A stretch of DNA of 64,000 bases, from NCBI GenBank assembly GCA_963556495.2, contig OY747702.1, positions 53,221,286 through 53,285,285 of the forward strand, given 5' to 3'. Each line of letters opens with the position of its first letter. Within the stretch, counting starts at the first letter, position 1. A program made the position numbers and the translations under genes. Below, piece by piece: positions 35,413 through 46,933 of the stretch. The notes below the pieces were generated by a model. That model made no database searches, was not told where the DNA came from, and saw only the letters and a list, made by a program, of their open reading frames with translations. Origin of the DNA: Valencia hispanica (Eukaryota; Chordata; Actinopteri; Cyprinodontiformes; Valenciidae).

Positions 35413-35640
35413 TGTCATGATTTGAGGTCGGACTCAAGCGCAGACAGGCAGAGATGCAGTGTAGAGACTCTTTAATGAAGAATCCAGTCAGGGAACAAAC
35501 TTAGGAGGTTCAAGGTTACGAGACTTACTAGGATGACCACCAGAGAACGGATCCCAGGACAAAAGAAATACGGGGCAGCTGGAGGCAATTAACGGACAAC
35601 GGGACAGAAAGAAACAGAGGGAAAAAGTCACACCGTAACA
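35413..35640 (-). mobile_element. LTR, probably of a Gypsy-type retrotransposon
   Basis: On the minus strand, 228 bp starting TGTTACGGTGTGAC and ending AAATCATGACA, with ATTAAA 50-60 bp before the end. TG...CA ends and layout fit fish Gypsy LTRs. Flanks do not match as a target duplication, and no second LTR or gag-pol gene is in the window, so it is solo or truncated. Confidence 0.5.
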
Positions 35641-36700
35641 AATATAAATTAATCACATTTCCTATTTTTCCTTTACAATTTTTCTACTCCTGCCTTCTTG
35701 CTTAGGTTCCCTCTCTCTTTTCTTGCCCTTATTCTACCACATTATTATAAACTGCATGTTGGGAACACTTGATGGCTCATATTTCCCAGAAAAAAAATCC
35801 AATCGGCTCCTCACCATGTACTTACACATAAACCACAGCTCAGGCTTTATATTTTTGAAATGTAAAATTAGGGCTGAATGGAAGCTTCCTCTGATCCGTG
35901 GCTCTGCTTAGGGCCAAAACCGCCTCAGACCCTGAAACAGAAGGAGAACCGTTTTCTTTTTTAAACCTTTATTTAACTCTGTCTACTAAAATAACATATT
36001 CACACTGTCAGGAGCCAAAAGGCCCGTGGGGGGGAAGTGAACTGAGGGGTTGGAGGAATTCAGGAGAAAGGTGCTAATAGCTTTTTCCACGCTTCCTTTG
36101 TAAAGCGCTGATTGTGTTTTCTTTATCAGCAGCATCTGTCTTGATCTGCTATGTGACTCTGTCAGTGGTCAGCCACATGAAAATAAAACACATAAGTCCA
36201 GACAATAAAATGCATTTTGGGGAACTGCTCACACATTCCACTATAGCCGACATGCTCATTTGATGGTTTTATTATGTTTTCCCCAGCGATCCTGGAAGGA
36301 TTAGGTGGGTAAAGAGAAAGGAAGGATTGGGTTTCTTCAGTGATGGTGTATCTTCATGTTGCACATTCTGTACCGTCACTATTATTTACACAATGACAAG
36401 TTTAGTGTATTTTTTCTTTCTTTTCGGAGCTTGTGTCCTTGGTGATAAAAATCTTTTGCATCAACAAATACCGGGTCATAAATCAGACAGGGAACACACG
36501 GAGCCAGAGGAGAAAAAGCCACAACCACAACAGGTGTTAAGGAGAAACCATTTGTCTTCCTGTGAGGGTGGTTTTACTTGTACTTGTGTGTGTGTCATTA
36601 TTTAAGACTATATGAGACTATAAGGTGGTTTTTAATTAATTAATTGTTTAATTGTCTGCAACGCCTGTATCTCTGTTCAGGCTCCTATTCTCTAAAAGAC
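35641..36700. other. Intron DNA without recognised family
   Basis: No gene recognised. Positions 36370-36540 are repeated in diverged form at 37822-37990. Confidence 0.35.
36370..36540. repeat. Diverged direct repeat, copy 1 of 2
   Basis: gtaccgtcactattatttacacaatgaca ... gcttgtgtccttggtgataaaaatctt ... gggtcataaatcagaca recurs at 37822-37990. The two are 1.45 kb apart in the same orientation. Confidence 0.6.
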
Positions 36701-36708
36701 AAGCATTA

Positions 36709-36719
36709 GAAAGAAAGAC

Positions 36720-36774
<55 letters not shown>

Positions 36775-36776
36775 AA
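36709..36776. repeat. (GAAA)n microsatellite
   Basis: About 16 GAAA units with one GACA interruption. Confidence 0.95.
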
Positions 36777-37245
36777 CTTCCTTTCAACATGATTGAGACA
36801 TTGGACTGTTTGTGTGATAATTTCACTGTAAAATTCTTACGTATTGCACCTTTAAGCATGTTTTATTTTCAAATATGGGCCAAGTATTATAAATTCTAAA
36901 CATGAACACTGACTGTTTTCAAGTAGTTCTATTTTATATTCTTTCTGCTTGTACTCTTATTTATTTAGGAAGAAATCCAATCAAATCTCCAGTCAGTTCT
37001 ATGTTTCCACCTTTTTAAGTTATAGAACATAATAAAATGAAATTAATTTCAGCAATTGAAAGGAAGAAATTCAGGCAAAAAAGGTTTTTTGTTCAATAAT
37101 GACCAAAGTAAAAGAAATAAACAGTCATTCGTATTTATTTTTCTTGATGAAATTGTATCAAAAACATTGTTTACCGATACACTGCTGGTAGTTTACACCT
37201 ATTTATCCCCATGCTCAGAATTTACTAGTTCTTTACTACATAGTT

Positions 37246-37288
37246 CAGACAGACAGACAGACAGACAGACACAGACAGACAGACAGAT
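37246..37288. repeat. (ACAG)n microsatellite
   Basis: About ten ACAG units with one break. May be the tail of a decayed retroposon. Confidence 0.9.
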
Positions 37289-37821
37289 GTCTGTGCCTGC
37301 TCATTGTGAGTTGTTCACGCCAACTTTTAGAAACGTGAAATGTTTAAAAAATATATGTTAATTAAACTTAGGAGTTGCCTTACAGGCCGGCTCACTGCAA
37401 TAAACCCCATGTGATGAATTACATATTCAAGACTGAGAAGCGATTTAGTAAGTGCGGTACCCTAATTCATTGGCGTAATTCTTTATTAGTTACATTACCG
37501 CTCCACACCACTAGAGGTAGCATTGGACCGTTAGGGTGGCAGGGTCAAAAAGTCATGGAGGAAGGTGAACCATGTCCTGCAACTAAGCTGTGTTCAAGTG
37601 GCATTAAAAGGTTAGTTTGAACAATATGCTGGGAGTGAAACTCATTCATATGAGTAAAGACATGAGAACTAATATTACATTTCTTAATAAACAGGAAGTA
37701 CTTTTGTTTAGACATATCTTTCTAATGACACTAGTTTGACAATGAGAGACTAAATACTTCAGTTTGGTTGGAGACACATCGCTGTGGTCATTAGCATGAT
37801 GCTACAATGAACATAAACTAG

Positions 37822-37990
37822 TGTACCGCCGCTATAATTTACACAATGACACTTTTTTTTTAAAGGCGCTTGTGTTCTTGGTGATACAAATCTTGTCAAC
37901 AACAACTACAGGGGTCATAAATCAGACATACAACACAAGGGACCAGAAAAGGAACAGCCACAACAACCAGCAGTCCCTGGTGATTAAAAC
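37822..37990. repeat. Diverged direct repeat, copy 2 of 2
   Basis: gtaccgccgctataatttacacaatgaca ... gcttgtgttcttggtgatacaaatctt ... gggtcataaatcagaca. See 36370-36540. Either a local duplication or two copies of an unnamed family. Confidence 0.6.
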
Positions 37991-38994
37991 AAAAACACCC
38001 TTTAAAAGGAGACTATGCAAATATCTGTGAGAACTGTGGTCTGAGGCATGTTTATCAGCCTTACATACTGTACGAAAGGTTACCATGACAACCAGTCATC
38101 TATATACGCTATGCCAACTCAGAGGTGACAAGAACAATAATTTACTTCAATGATCAACACTTACTTGCTTACTTTGACCTCTGACTTTCGACTTTTGATG
38201 TGCACGATTTAAATGTCCCACACTGACACTGATTTGCTCTTTCGAGTGTTTGGGTAAATAAAAGGGCAAAAAAACAAAAACCAGTTGCACAACTGGGTTT
38301 TAATGGAGGTTAACCATGCAACTCAAGAACACCTGAGTTTGGACCAAACAGCTCTGGAGAGAAAAGACCGTCATGGAGTCATGGTTGAAGTCATCCATGA
38401 CTCAGCGTGAAGATTGATTTTTTTGATATAGCTGAATGGAGCTTCAAGTGTTCCTACATTGTGGATGTTGCAACATTGTGAGATCACGTGTGAGAGCGCC
38501 CAGCAAGGTTGGTGCTGCCTGTAACTTGTCACCACCTCCATAATGTCAACTTCCACATCGGTGCTAAACGTGGCCACACTCGGGAATCTTGTTTTTTCTT
38601 CCCCTTCTTTTTGTCAACAAGCTGTCAGCGTCTGCCAGGAGCTCATTACTGCAGTATTTTTGCACTCTGCTTCCTAGAGGTTATATGTCAATCAAGCTCC
38701 GTGGTGGGGGGGGGGGGAATCCATGACATCTTCATGTGTAAGCTGTGACGAACATTACTTATTATACACTCCTCTCATATTGTTTTTAAAATTTAACAGA
38801 ACAATGAGCAAATTACAAATACTTTTAAGTTAAAATAGCAGGGCACACCTAAAAAGATTTTCACACAATTTTTAAGGCAAGATTACATACTTTTCTAAAC
38901 TCAGACGTTGAAAATTCTCATTACATTTTCAGCCCAATTAAAACGTTAACTATGATAGCAAAGTTTACTGCAGACATTTCTGCATGGACAGATA

Positions 38995-39075
38995 GATGGA
39001 TGGTGAAACGGATAGCTGGATGGATGGATGGATGCACACTGATGAGGTGTTGGATGGATAGATGGATGGATGAAC
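38995..39075. repeat. (TGGA)n interrupted microsatellite
   Basis: Several blocks of GATGGATGGATG separated by short unique stretches. Confidence 0.85.
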
Positions 39076-39355
39076 ATTGAAGTTGGATGAATAGATTTAT
39101 TTTTGGCAGCTTTTACCGTTTTCAGATGTTCTTATTCATTTGGTAAAACGGTAAAACTAACAAATATTTTGTTCCAACCAGCAGCTTATGTCTGTTTGCT
39201 GCGAATGTAGATATTAAAAATGAAGAAAGAATAAACAAGTGCTAAAAGCTGATTACAGCCTCTGTTTTTCAACAAAGCAACAAATGAGACCGGAAAAGAC
39301 TTCATTTATCTAACAGGGTGCAATAATTCCCTAAGGCCTTTTCATGTTAGGGCTT

Positions 39356-39499
39356 GAAGAAGAAGAAGAAGAAGAAGAAGAAGAAGAAGAAGAAGGAGGA
39401 GGAGGAGGAGGAGGAGGAGGAGGAGGAGGAGGAGGAGGAGAAGGAGAAGGAGAAGGAGAAGGAGGAGAAGGAGAAGGAGAAGGAGAAGGAGAAGAAGAA
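39356..39499. repeat. 144-bp pure purine tract, (GAA)n(GGA)n(GAAGGA)n
   Basis: The plus strand has only A and G from 39356 to 39499, in three phases: GAA units, GGA units, then GAGAAG/GAAGGA mixtures. Translations are meaningless homopolymers. Confidence 0.97.
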
Positions 39500-39834
39500 T
39501 AAAGAGCAGCGAAGCATCACACCTTCTTTCAGGAGCAAGTTTAGTCTTTGTGTTTCTTCTCATTCTTTTAACAACACTGTGATTACAGTATCAAATGTTG
39601 CTTCTGTTTGGAGGAGTTGACGACAGAGGTGAGGAAGGAGAGCCGGGAGCGATTTTCTTGACTAAGTGTGAGTTAAAATGTGTTGTGGGTGGATGGAATA
39701 GTGAGGGGGAAGGTGATGGTTGGGAAACCAGATGTCCCTCCAAGCAGGTAGGAAGACGGGTGGATTTTTTTTCCTTTTAACAACTTCCAGCTCCGAGGAA
39801 ACAACAAATGTGTCCTGCTGAATGACAATCCCAA

Positions 39835-39856
39835 CCCCCCCCCCCCCCCCCCCCCC
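39835..39856. repeat. C22 homopolymer run
   Basis: Twenty-two consecutive C on the plus strand, 335 bp from the purine tract. Such runs are prone to assembly length error. Confidence 0.9.
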
Positions 39857-40029
39857 ATCTCTCAACTCAGCTTCTCTCTTCTCTCTTACCAGTCTGAAAT
39901 GCCAAGAATGTAATAAAAGTAAAAGCTTCAGGTAGTCACACTGAGGAGCGAATTGTTCTGAATGCACCTATCTGTGCACTGCGTAAACATCGATCTGGAT
40001 ACCCTGCACGTTTATCAGATTGCACCGGA

Positions 40030-41240
40030 CATAAAAGTCAACTCCTCGAAGTTTGAGGCGGTAGTTCTCAAGTGGAAAAAGGTTGATTGTTCCACTCAGG
40101 TTGGCGGTCGGTCTGCCTCAAGCAGACGTTTGAATATCTTGGTGTTCTGTTCACAAGTGATGGTTGGATGGATAGATGGATAAGGGCCTCGTCTGCAGAA
40201 ATGGGGTTGCTGCTTAGGTCTGTTACAGTGAAGAAAGAGCTGCATAAAAGGGAAAGCTCTCGAATTACCAGCCTGTGTAAGTCCTGACTCTCAAGTGGTC
40301 AGGAGACATGGATCATGGGTAAAAGAATGAGATACAAGAGGCTGTGTGGAAATTCCTCTGTGAGCAGAAACAGGATGAGGAGCTTGGAGTATTGAAGGTG
40401 GTCTAGTCCCCTGACCTGAATGCTTCCTGGACCTCCTTACTTTGGAGGTTTTCCAAGCAAGTCCCAATCTGAGGAAACCCCTAGATAGACCAAGAACCTG
40501 GTGGAAGGAGTATCCTTTCATGACTGCGAACATCTTGGGATCCATCAAAGGGTCCATGCATGGTAAGATTTGCTGAGGAGAGTAATGTCTGGATTTGGCT
40601 CTTGAACCTGTTACCTCTGAAATGAAAATGGATAAAAGGACAAAATGAGCTGAAAGGCAAAGCTCTCAATTTACCAGTCGATCGATGTTTCAAACATCGG
40701 CAATGGTCAAGACATATAGATCCCAGATTCCAGACAGAAGCATATAAAATTAGGTTGCTCCATAAGCAGGCTGGACCCTACCTTAGAGATCAGATAAGGA
40801 CTTTCGTCATCCACGGGGAGCTCAAAGTAGAGCTGCTGCTCTTCCACATCAAAGGGAGTCGGCTGGTTCTGCACCTCCCTTCGAAGGTTTTCTAGGCATG
40901 TCTCACTGATAGGAGACTGCGGCAAAAAAAAAACAAACAGAACTTGCTCTCTAGATATCTACTGGCCCGTAAATGCCTTGAGATCCGAAGGAGTTACATG
41001 GAAAGTGTGTTTGGAGAGACTGATATCTGGTTTTCACTTCTGCGCAAGTTATCTTTGCGACTTGACCTAAAATAAGTGAGAGAATCTGGTTGCAATAAAG
41101 AGCTGAACTGAATGGCAAAGCTCTTAACTTACTGGCCATCAACGTTTAAACCTACACCTAGTTTGCAGCTCTATCAGCCTGCAGGGGGAGCTCAGAACTG
41201 AGCCTCTCCTGCAAATGCCTTGAGTTTCCCCAGAATGACT
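40030..41240 (+). mobile_element. Decayed LINE segment in three successive related blocks
   Basis: The plus strand at 40087-40287 encodes FEYLGVLFTSDGWMDR and SSAEMGLLLRSVTVKKEL, the C-terminal part of a fish non-LTR reverse transcriptase. The sequence around GGCAAAGCTCT, ending at TTACCAG or TTACTGG, occurs three times (about 40258, 40668, 41118), and a 'cttgagatcc'-like end also recurs (40538, 40978, 41218). All frames are broken. Confidence 0.6.
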
Positions 41241-42359
41241 GTGATTGAGAAGCAACATAAGAACAACACGTCCAGGTCTTTTCCTGGACCAACTGAATCA
41301 TACAAACTAGAAGACAACAGAGTCTCATCTATTTAAAAAGTTGCCTTAAAACAGAAAGAAAAAACTACGAAGATAAAAACTGCAACCTTAGTTTTGGTTT
41401 ACAGTTTCCAAGATGCATCTGGATGAATATTTACATGCCCCCTTGCGCACCTAGCTTGAGCTGAGAGCACAGCCAACTGATGCTGTGTTTCAATTAGCTG
41501 CCAGCTGCATTGAGAGTTAGCATACAAAGCCAAACATAATAGCTCCCTGCTCAGTCCCACATAGAATTCTGGCTTTATTGGTGTTGTAAAGTTACATGAC
41601 TTTAACATTGCAGGCTAACATGTCACTAAAATAAGTAAAGACAGAAAACAGCACTATATATTTAGATAATCGTAAGTTCAACACAAACGCAGTCGTTGGG
41701 GAAATGGAAGCTTGAGGGTTTCATTTAACAAAGAGTTTCATTTTGAAAGTCAAAAGCATCAAATCTCACATAAAATGTCCTTAATCTTCCAGGGTGAAAC
41801 AAAAGGATTTTATTTTTGCAAGTTTTGAAAAGGTTGATGAGCTTAAATTTCAATTCTTCTCTGAAAGACAATATTCTCATTTTAAGGTGTGCCTGGGGAA
41901 TAGGTTTAGAGATTTGCAAAGCAATTTCTGGCATTCTTTTTGTTTAGTTGTTTCTCTTCATTTGCTTCCTGTCACACCCATAATAAGATCTGAATGTCCT
42001 CTAATAACAGATATCTAGACTAAGCTCCATTTTATTTTACAGGACTCACAGTTTCATATTTTTCTAGCATAGACCTTGGTTCTCAGGGAGTGGTTCCTAG
42101 AGATGTCAAAATTAAGCTAATCTCATCCAGAACTAGATCCAAGATTTACAGTGAGGAAATAATCATTTGAGCTAGTGTGATTTAGTAAACTGTATTGCTT
42201 AGAAATAATTCAGCAGTCTCTACATTTTAAAGACAGAAGTAAGACATTTTCTGTAGTTTGTCACTAGGTTTGCAAGCATCTCAGGAGGCATTGTTCCTCT
42301 GACATGCTCTGAGATGGATCAGAAACTCCTGAAATGGTTTAGGTTTCCCTTCTCCAGTT

Positions 42360-43320
42360 TGGAAATCTGTGGTTAAATCTCATTTGTCCAACAGGGAACA
42401 ATATGTGGTTGTGGATGGTGTAAAATCCCCTTGTTTAGATAGTAAAGTGGGCGTTCCGCAGGGGTCCATCCTTAGGCCGGTTCTGTTCTCTCCATCAATA
42501 ACTTACCTAATTCCTGTCCAAACATTTTCTCTCAAATTTAAGCGGATGATGCAGTAATCTACACCCAAGGAAATAATAGCCAACAAGCTGCTGCTGATAT
42601 TACAGCTGCCCTATGTCTTGTACTTATTTAAGGATTCATTCCTCATGTCGAAGACCAAAAAAAACAGTTTGTATGTACTTTTCAAAAAGGCATTTAAATC
42701 AAGTGGATCACATATTTTTCTTAATGGATTAGAGCTTCCAACACCTTGGGGTAGTTCTAGGTCCTTCCTTGTCATTCAAGTCACATAAAAAAGTTGCACC
42801 GGTAGTCAAATTTAATTGTCTGAATTTTCAGCCTATTCTAAGGCGTCTAACTACAAGTGCTGCCAAAATGTTATTTCATTCTATGATCATTTCTCATATT
42901 GATTACTGTTTAATCACTTGGTCACTTGCATGCCCTACAACTCTAAAAGTTAGAGAAAGTGTTTGCCAAAAGGCTTTAAAAATACTCAAAAAAAACAAAC
43001 ACTAAACCATCATTACTATCATGTTTTAGAAAAACACAGATAACTGGATGTTCCACACACGATCAATCTAAAAACAGCCTTTTTAATATACAAGGTTTTA
43101 CATTCTTGAGCTCCTTCACAACTGAAGGAAATCATCAAATGTAAAGATAATTTGTCAAGAACTAAGTGAGCCACCACCAGAGATGATCTGATAATACCAC
43201 ACAGGCAAACAGTCAGACAGTTTTATCTGTCCAAGGAGGGCACCTGTGGAATAGTATTTCTAGTAACTCTGAGATAAAGCTCTACATTCAATAAAGCTCA
43301 ACTAAAAGACTGATTATGGT
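42360..43320 (+). mobile_element. Truncated non-LTR retrotransposon (LINE)
   Basis: The plus strand shows reverse-transcriptase motifs in order: VPQGSIL at about 42450-42470, the catalytic box ADDAVIYT at 42544-42567 after a frameshift, then a C-terminal domain (HSMIISHIDYC at about 42877-42910), and a tail with HLWNSISSNSEI. It ends near the Harbinger-like element at 43343. The 5' half and endonuclease are missing. Confidence 0.75.
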
Positions 43321-43342
43321 CAAACAAAAGTCATACACATTA

Positions 43343-44134
43343 GGGCTGGTTCACACGGCAAGATTTTAAAATGGTTGTACGATTTCTAACCCTTAAAAGA
43401 CCACACATGGCGATAAAAAATTGTGGATACGACAGTTTTGGACTTACAGTGTGTGGTGTGCGGCCACACGGCAATGACGAGACACCGCAAATGAACCGAT
43501 TTTATTCACAAACATTCCCAGCTTAGACAGGAAATGTCACAAGACCTCATGAAATAAAACGTGACTTTGGAGTAAATAAACATGGCGGCAGAGAAGGAGG
43601 CATTGGCAACAGTTTGTGGACTAGTTTTAGTGGAGAAAAAAACAACACAAAAAGAAAAGGCACTGGATAAAAGAGGGGAGACAGCGTAAGAAGGGGCTCC
43701 ACTTGCTATACAAAGACATGGAGGCGAGTAATCTTTTTTTCACTCGGAAATGTCGTTTTTACACTTTGCTTTGACTGATCTCTGTCTCTATGGATTTGTG
43801 AACTGCTGTCAAGTGAGCCGACACTTGGAAATAATAATAGATGCTTCCAAGGTGCATCACTGCCCGTCACCTTGCTTTCTGATTGGCTACAGCTCACATT
43901 CAACAGGCTGCATGCTAGTTTGCCCTCGCAACACAACACACACCCTACGATATTGGGCCGAGACAATCCCAACATCCTTCCGAGCAGACCAGAGTACTCT
44001 GAACACACCGCACACATCAGGAATATCTGTTAGGATTATCTAGAGCCATCCTGATAATCGGGACATCCTTGAGATTATTGGAAGAGGAGAATTGGCCGAA
44101 ATCAGGTTAAAAATCCTCCCGTGTGAACCAGCCA
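43343..44134. mobile_element. Harbinger-type non-autonomous transposon
   Basis: A 792-bp element with terminal inverted repeats GGGCTGGTTCACACGG...AAGATTTTAA (left) and, complemented, TGGCTGGTTCACACGGGAGG (right). Flanked by TTA on both sides (43340-43342, 44135-44137), the three-base duplication typical of PIF/Harbinger. A short frame from ATGGCGGCAGAGAAGGAGG (MAAEKEALATVCGLVLVEKK) stops early. Confidence 0.8.
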
Positions 44135-44137
44135 TTA

Positions 44138-45700
44138 GAGGATATGCAGCAGGAATGATTATTTGATTTTATGGACAAGTGATGGACGAGGAGATGGGTT
44201 TTTTCTCTTTTTTTCTTGTTTCAATATATTTTACTGTAGGTCGTGTATTGTATGTAAGTTTGTGATAGAGAATGTGTAAGTTGTTTTTCTATAGATGAAT
44301 GTTCTTTGATGATGAAACTTAGAATTTGTTTATAACAGGCTTTGATATCAATTTTTTATATCAATATTTAATTGTTATGAAATCGTGACCCTGTATGTAC
44401 CCATCGCGTGGGACGACTGATGGTAATTTGCCCTTGGCTACGACACGCCCTAGTATCATTTTAAATGTATAGAAACTTTGACATTTTTACTTTGAGCACG
44501 TTACTGACTACACTGAGCACCCCACATATTTAATATTTCAAAGGGTTTTATCTTACCTTTGCTCCTATCTAACAAAAAAGCTCCCTGAAGCAAGACAAAA
44601 AGGGGAAAAAAAGTTTAATTTTTCTTAAATCAAGTTTGATCAGGACGCTGAAAAGTTTAGGCCCTTCTGTTTTCTCTTTTTGACACTATAATATATCACT
44701 ACACCTCCGTGGCAGTTAAGGTTACCTATAGGGCCTCCTGAAAGTACAAACTCTTCCCCCTGTTCTGACTGAGCAACCCCCACCCAGAATTCAGCCTAAA
44801 GCAGGCGTACACCTGGAGGAGGTATGCGGCAAGAAACCAAAGCCCAGCTATCATGTGTTGCGTTTGACATTAGGGTTTCTGGTGTAGTGTCTTATCTGTG
44901 GAATGGAGTTTTGCTGTCACTTGCCACTGACTGACAAAAATTCAAAGGCATGCCACAGTCGAGTCAAAAAGAACTCATAGGTAGAAAGCAAAGCTGCGTC
45001 TCACCTGGGTGGGTATTATATTTTACATGCCAGCGCTAAAGATCATATTAGATTAGATGAAATTGTAAGCTCTCTGATTGCTGAGGGGAAGTTTGAGAGA
45101 AAACAGGATACAGCTAACAGAGCAACACGGCACTGGAGATAAAGCTGTGTTTACAAAAACAGAGCCTTGAGGGACAAATACAACAAATGAGCAAGTAAAT
45201 AAACAAGGATATCTCTAAACGGTACGCAGCGGTGGAACGGCTGCTCTTTTACCGGAAGTTGAACTGGAAAACCCTGGAGCATCTCAATGCACACAGGAAA
45301 GCATCACACATTTTACTGTTTGCATTACTAAATGCATTATGGTTCAAATTATTAAATTTTTAGAATTCAGAAGTATTATGAGATCCAATTTATCTTTTAC
45401 AGTACAATATGTTTGGTATCAAGATCAATTGTCTTTCTTTGTTTTTTGTCTCCATCATATCCCTACATCCCAGCATACCCTCTTTACCTCCTCCACAGCA
45501 GCGTGATATACATTAAATCCGTCATCTCTCTTCTGCACATGTCTGTCTTGATTCCCCAACTTTGAACTGTGGCCAGTGTGATCCAGGAACAGTACTGGAC
45601 TTGATACTAGTGTCAGGCAAAGGCCACTGATCCAGCAGGCTCAACCAGGAAAGGTTTGGAAAACAGTGTGCTTTCAGGAGCCAAAGCTTGACTGAGAGTG
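44138..45700. other. Intron DNA without recognised features
   Basis: AT-rich, no gene or repeat family supported. Confidence 0.35.
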
Positions 45701-45705
45701 GGAAT

Positions 45706-45885
45706 AGAGGGAAATGCAAGCCCTGCAGAAGGGGTCAAAATCCCAGCTGGGGCCTCATCTGTGGAGCCTACATGTTCTCCAATTTATATGTGGGTTCTCT
45801 GCAGGTACTTTGGGTTCCTTCAACCGTACAAAATCTCTGTGGAACGAGGAACTGTCTAGGGTGTACCCTGCCCTTTGCCCCATTG
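45706..45885 (+). repeat. Degenerate copy of the SINE-like fish repeat
   Basis: acatgttctccaatttatatgtgggttctctgcaggtac ... ctgtctagggtgtaccctgccc follows, with many changes, the repeat described at 48750-49799. Confidence 0.5.
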
Positions 45886-45929
45886 ACTCCTGAAGATATA
45901 GGCACAAGTACTATGTGAAGACTGTGGTA

Positions 45930-46050
45930 GAACCATTGTGGTCGTAATGTTGGACCTCAGTGCAGCATTTGACACTGTAGACCATGACATACTATTAAAA
46001 CGAATGGAGAGCTGGGTCTGACTCTTTGGTACAGTACTTGGCAAGTTTGA
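45930..46050 (+). mobile_element. LINE reverse-transcriptase fragment
   Basis: Encodes VVVMLDLSAAFDTVDHDILL then KRMESWV and a stop. DLSAAFDTVDH is the first catalytic-Asp motif of L2/CR1-like reverse transcriptases. Confidence 0.8.
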
Positions 46051-46559
46051 GTCCAGCCTAAAATACAGGAACTTCTTTATGTTATACAAAATTTTTAATC
46101 GTAACAGAAATTAATCACGTGTGCCTGAGAGGGACGGGCTGGTGTTGAAATTCAGCCAGGGAGCTTTGTTCGGAGAGGCCTTATATCTAATTGCCCAAAG
46201 GATGCAAGTAGAACCATAATTTTAACAAAAATACTTCTATTGGCAGTATATACTATACTATTGGCAGTATAACAACATAATAATGTTGTTATACTGCTAT
46301 ACTATATTTTCTGTCTGCAAAACCACTTGGTGATCAAATGAATAAACAGTAAACACTATACATTGTTAATGAAAGCATTTTCCCCTTTCCTAACACAGAT
46401 ACATTACTTGTTGTATTAGTTTCATAATTTTATGTTTATGTTGAACATTTTGATTTAAAAAAGTGTTTCTTCTGCTTTATGTTTGTTATTTTGTAATTAC
46501 ATTTATATATTTTAATTGGTTAATGTACTCTTTAAAATACCAGAATTTGCAGATAACTT

Positions 46560-46933
46560 TATAACTCAGGCCCTCTAATTCCAGTCTACTCAGCATCCCT
46601 GGAATCAAAACCAAACATGGAGAAGCAGCTTTCAGTTTCTATGCTCCTCTTCTCTGGAACAAACTTCCAGATGACTACAAAGCTGCTGAAACACTGAGTA
46701 CCTTTAAATCAAAGCTAAAACTCATCTGTTTAGAGCTGCCTTTGATTAGTTGAATAATAATACCTGGAATGTCATAACAGTAGTATGTTTTAATGTTCTT
46801 TATGTATTAGATGTTGTGTCTTTCTGTTTTTATTGTTGTTCTATTGCTGCTTTTATTTTTAGCATAATCTTCCAAAGCACCTTGAATTGCATTGTTGCGG
46901 AAAGTTTGCTATACAAATACATTTGCCTTGCCT
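46560..46933 (+). mobile_element. LINE 3' end with TTGCCTTGCC tail
   Basis: Encodes IKTKHGEAAFSFYAPLLWNK, then LPDDYKAAETLSTFKSKLK and a stop, followed by 3' UTR ending GCTATACAAATACATTTGCC(TTGCC). Same family and orientation as 45930-46050 probably, and the same 3' end as 60970-61690. Confidence 0.8.

Noticed and set aside
35413..35640. Full-length LTR retrotransposon
   Set aside because: Only one LTR is present, flanks do not form a target duplication and no gag-pol was found, so only an LTR is called.
36709..37288. Regular short repeats that could suggest a CRISPR-like array
   Set aside because: They are tetranucleotide microsatellites without unique spacers, in a vertebrate genome.
39342..39620. 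Poly-Leu, poly-Ser/Phe and poly-Lys/Glu frames
   Set aside because: Artefacts of the pure purine tract.
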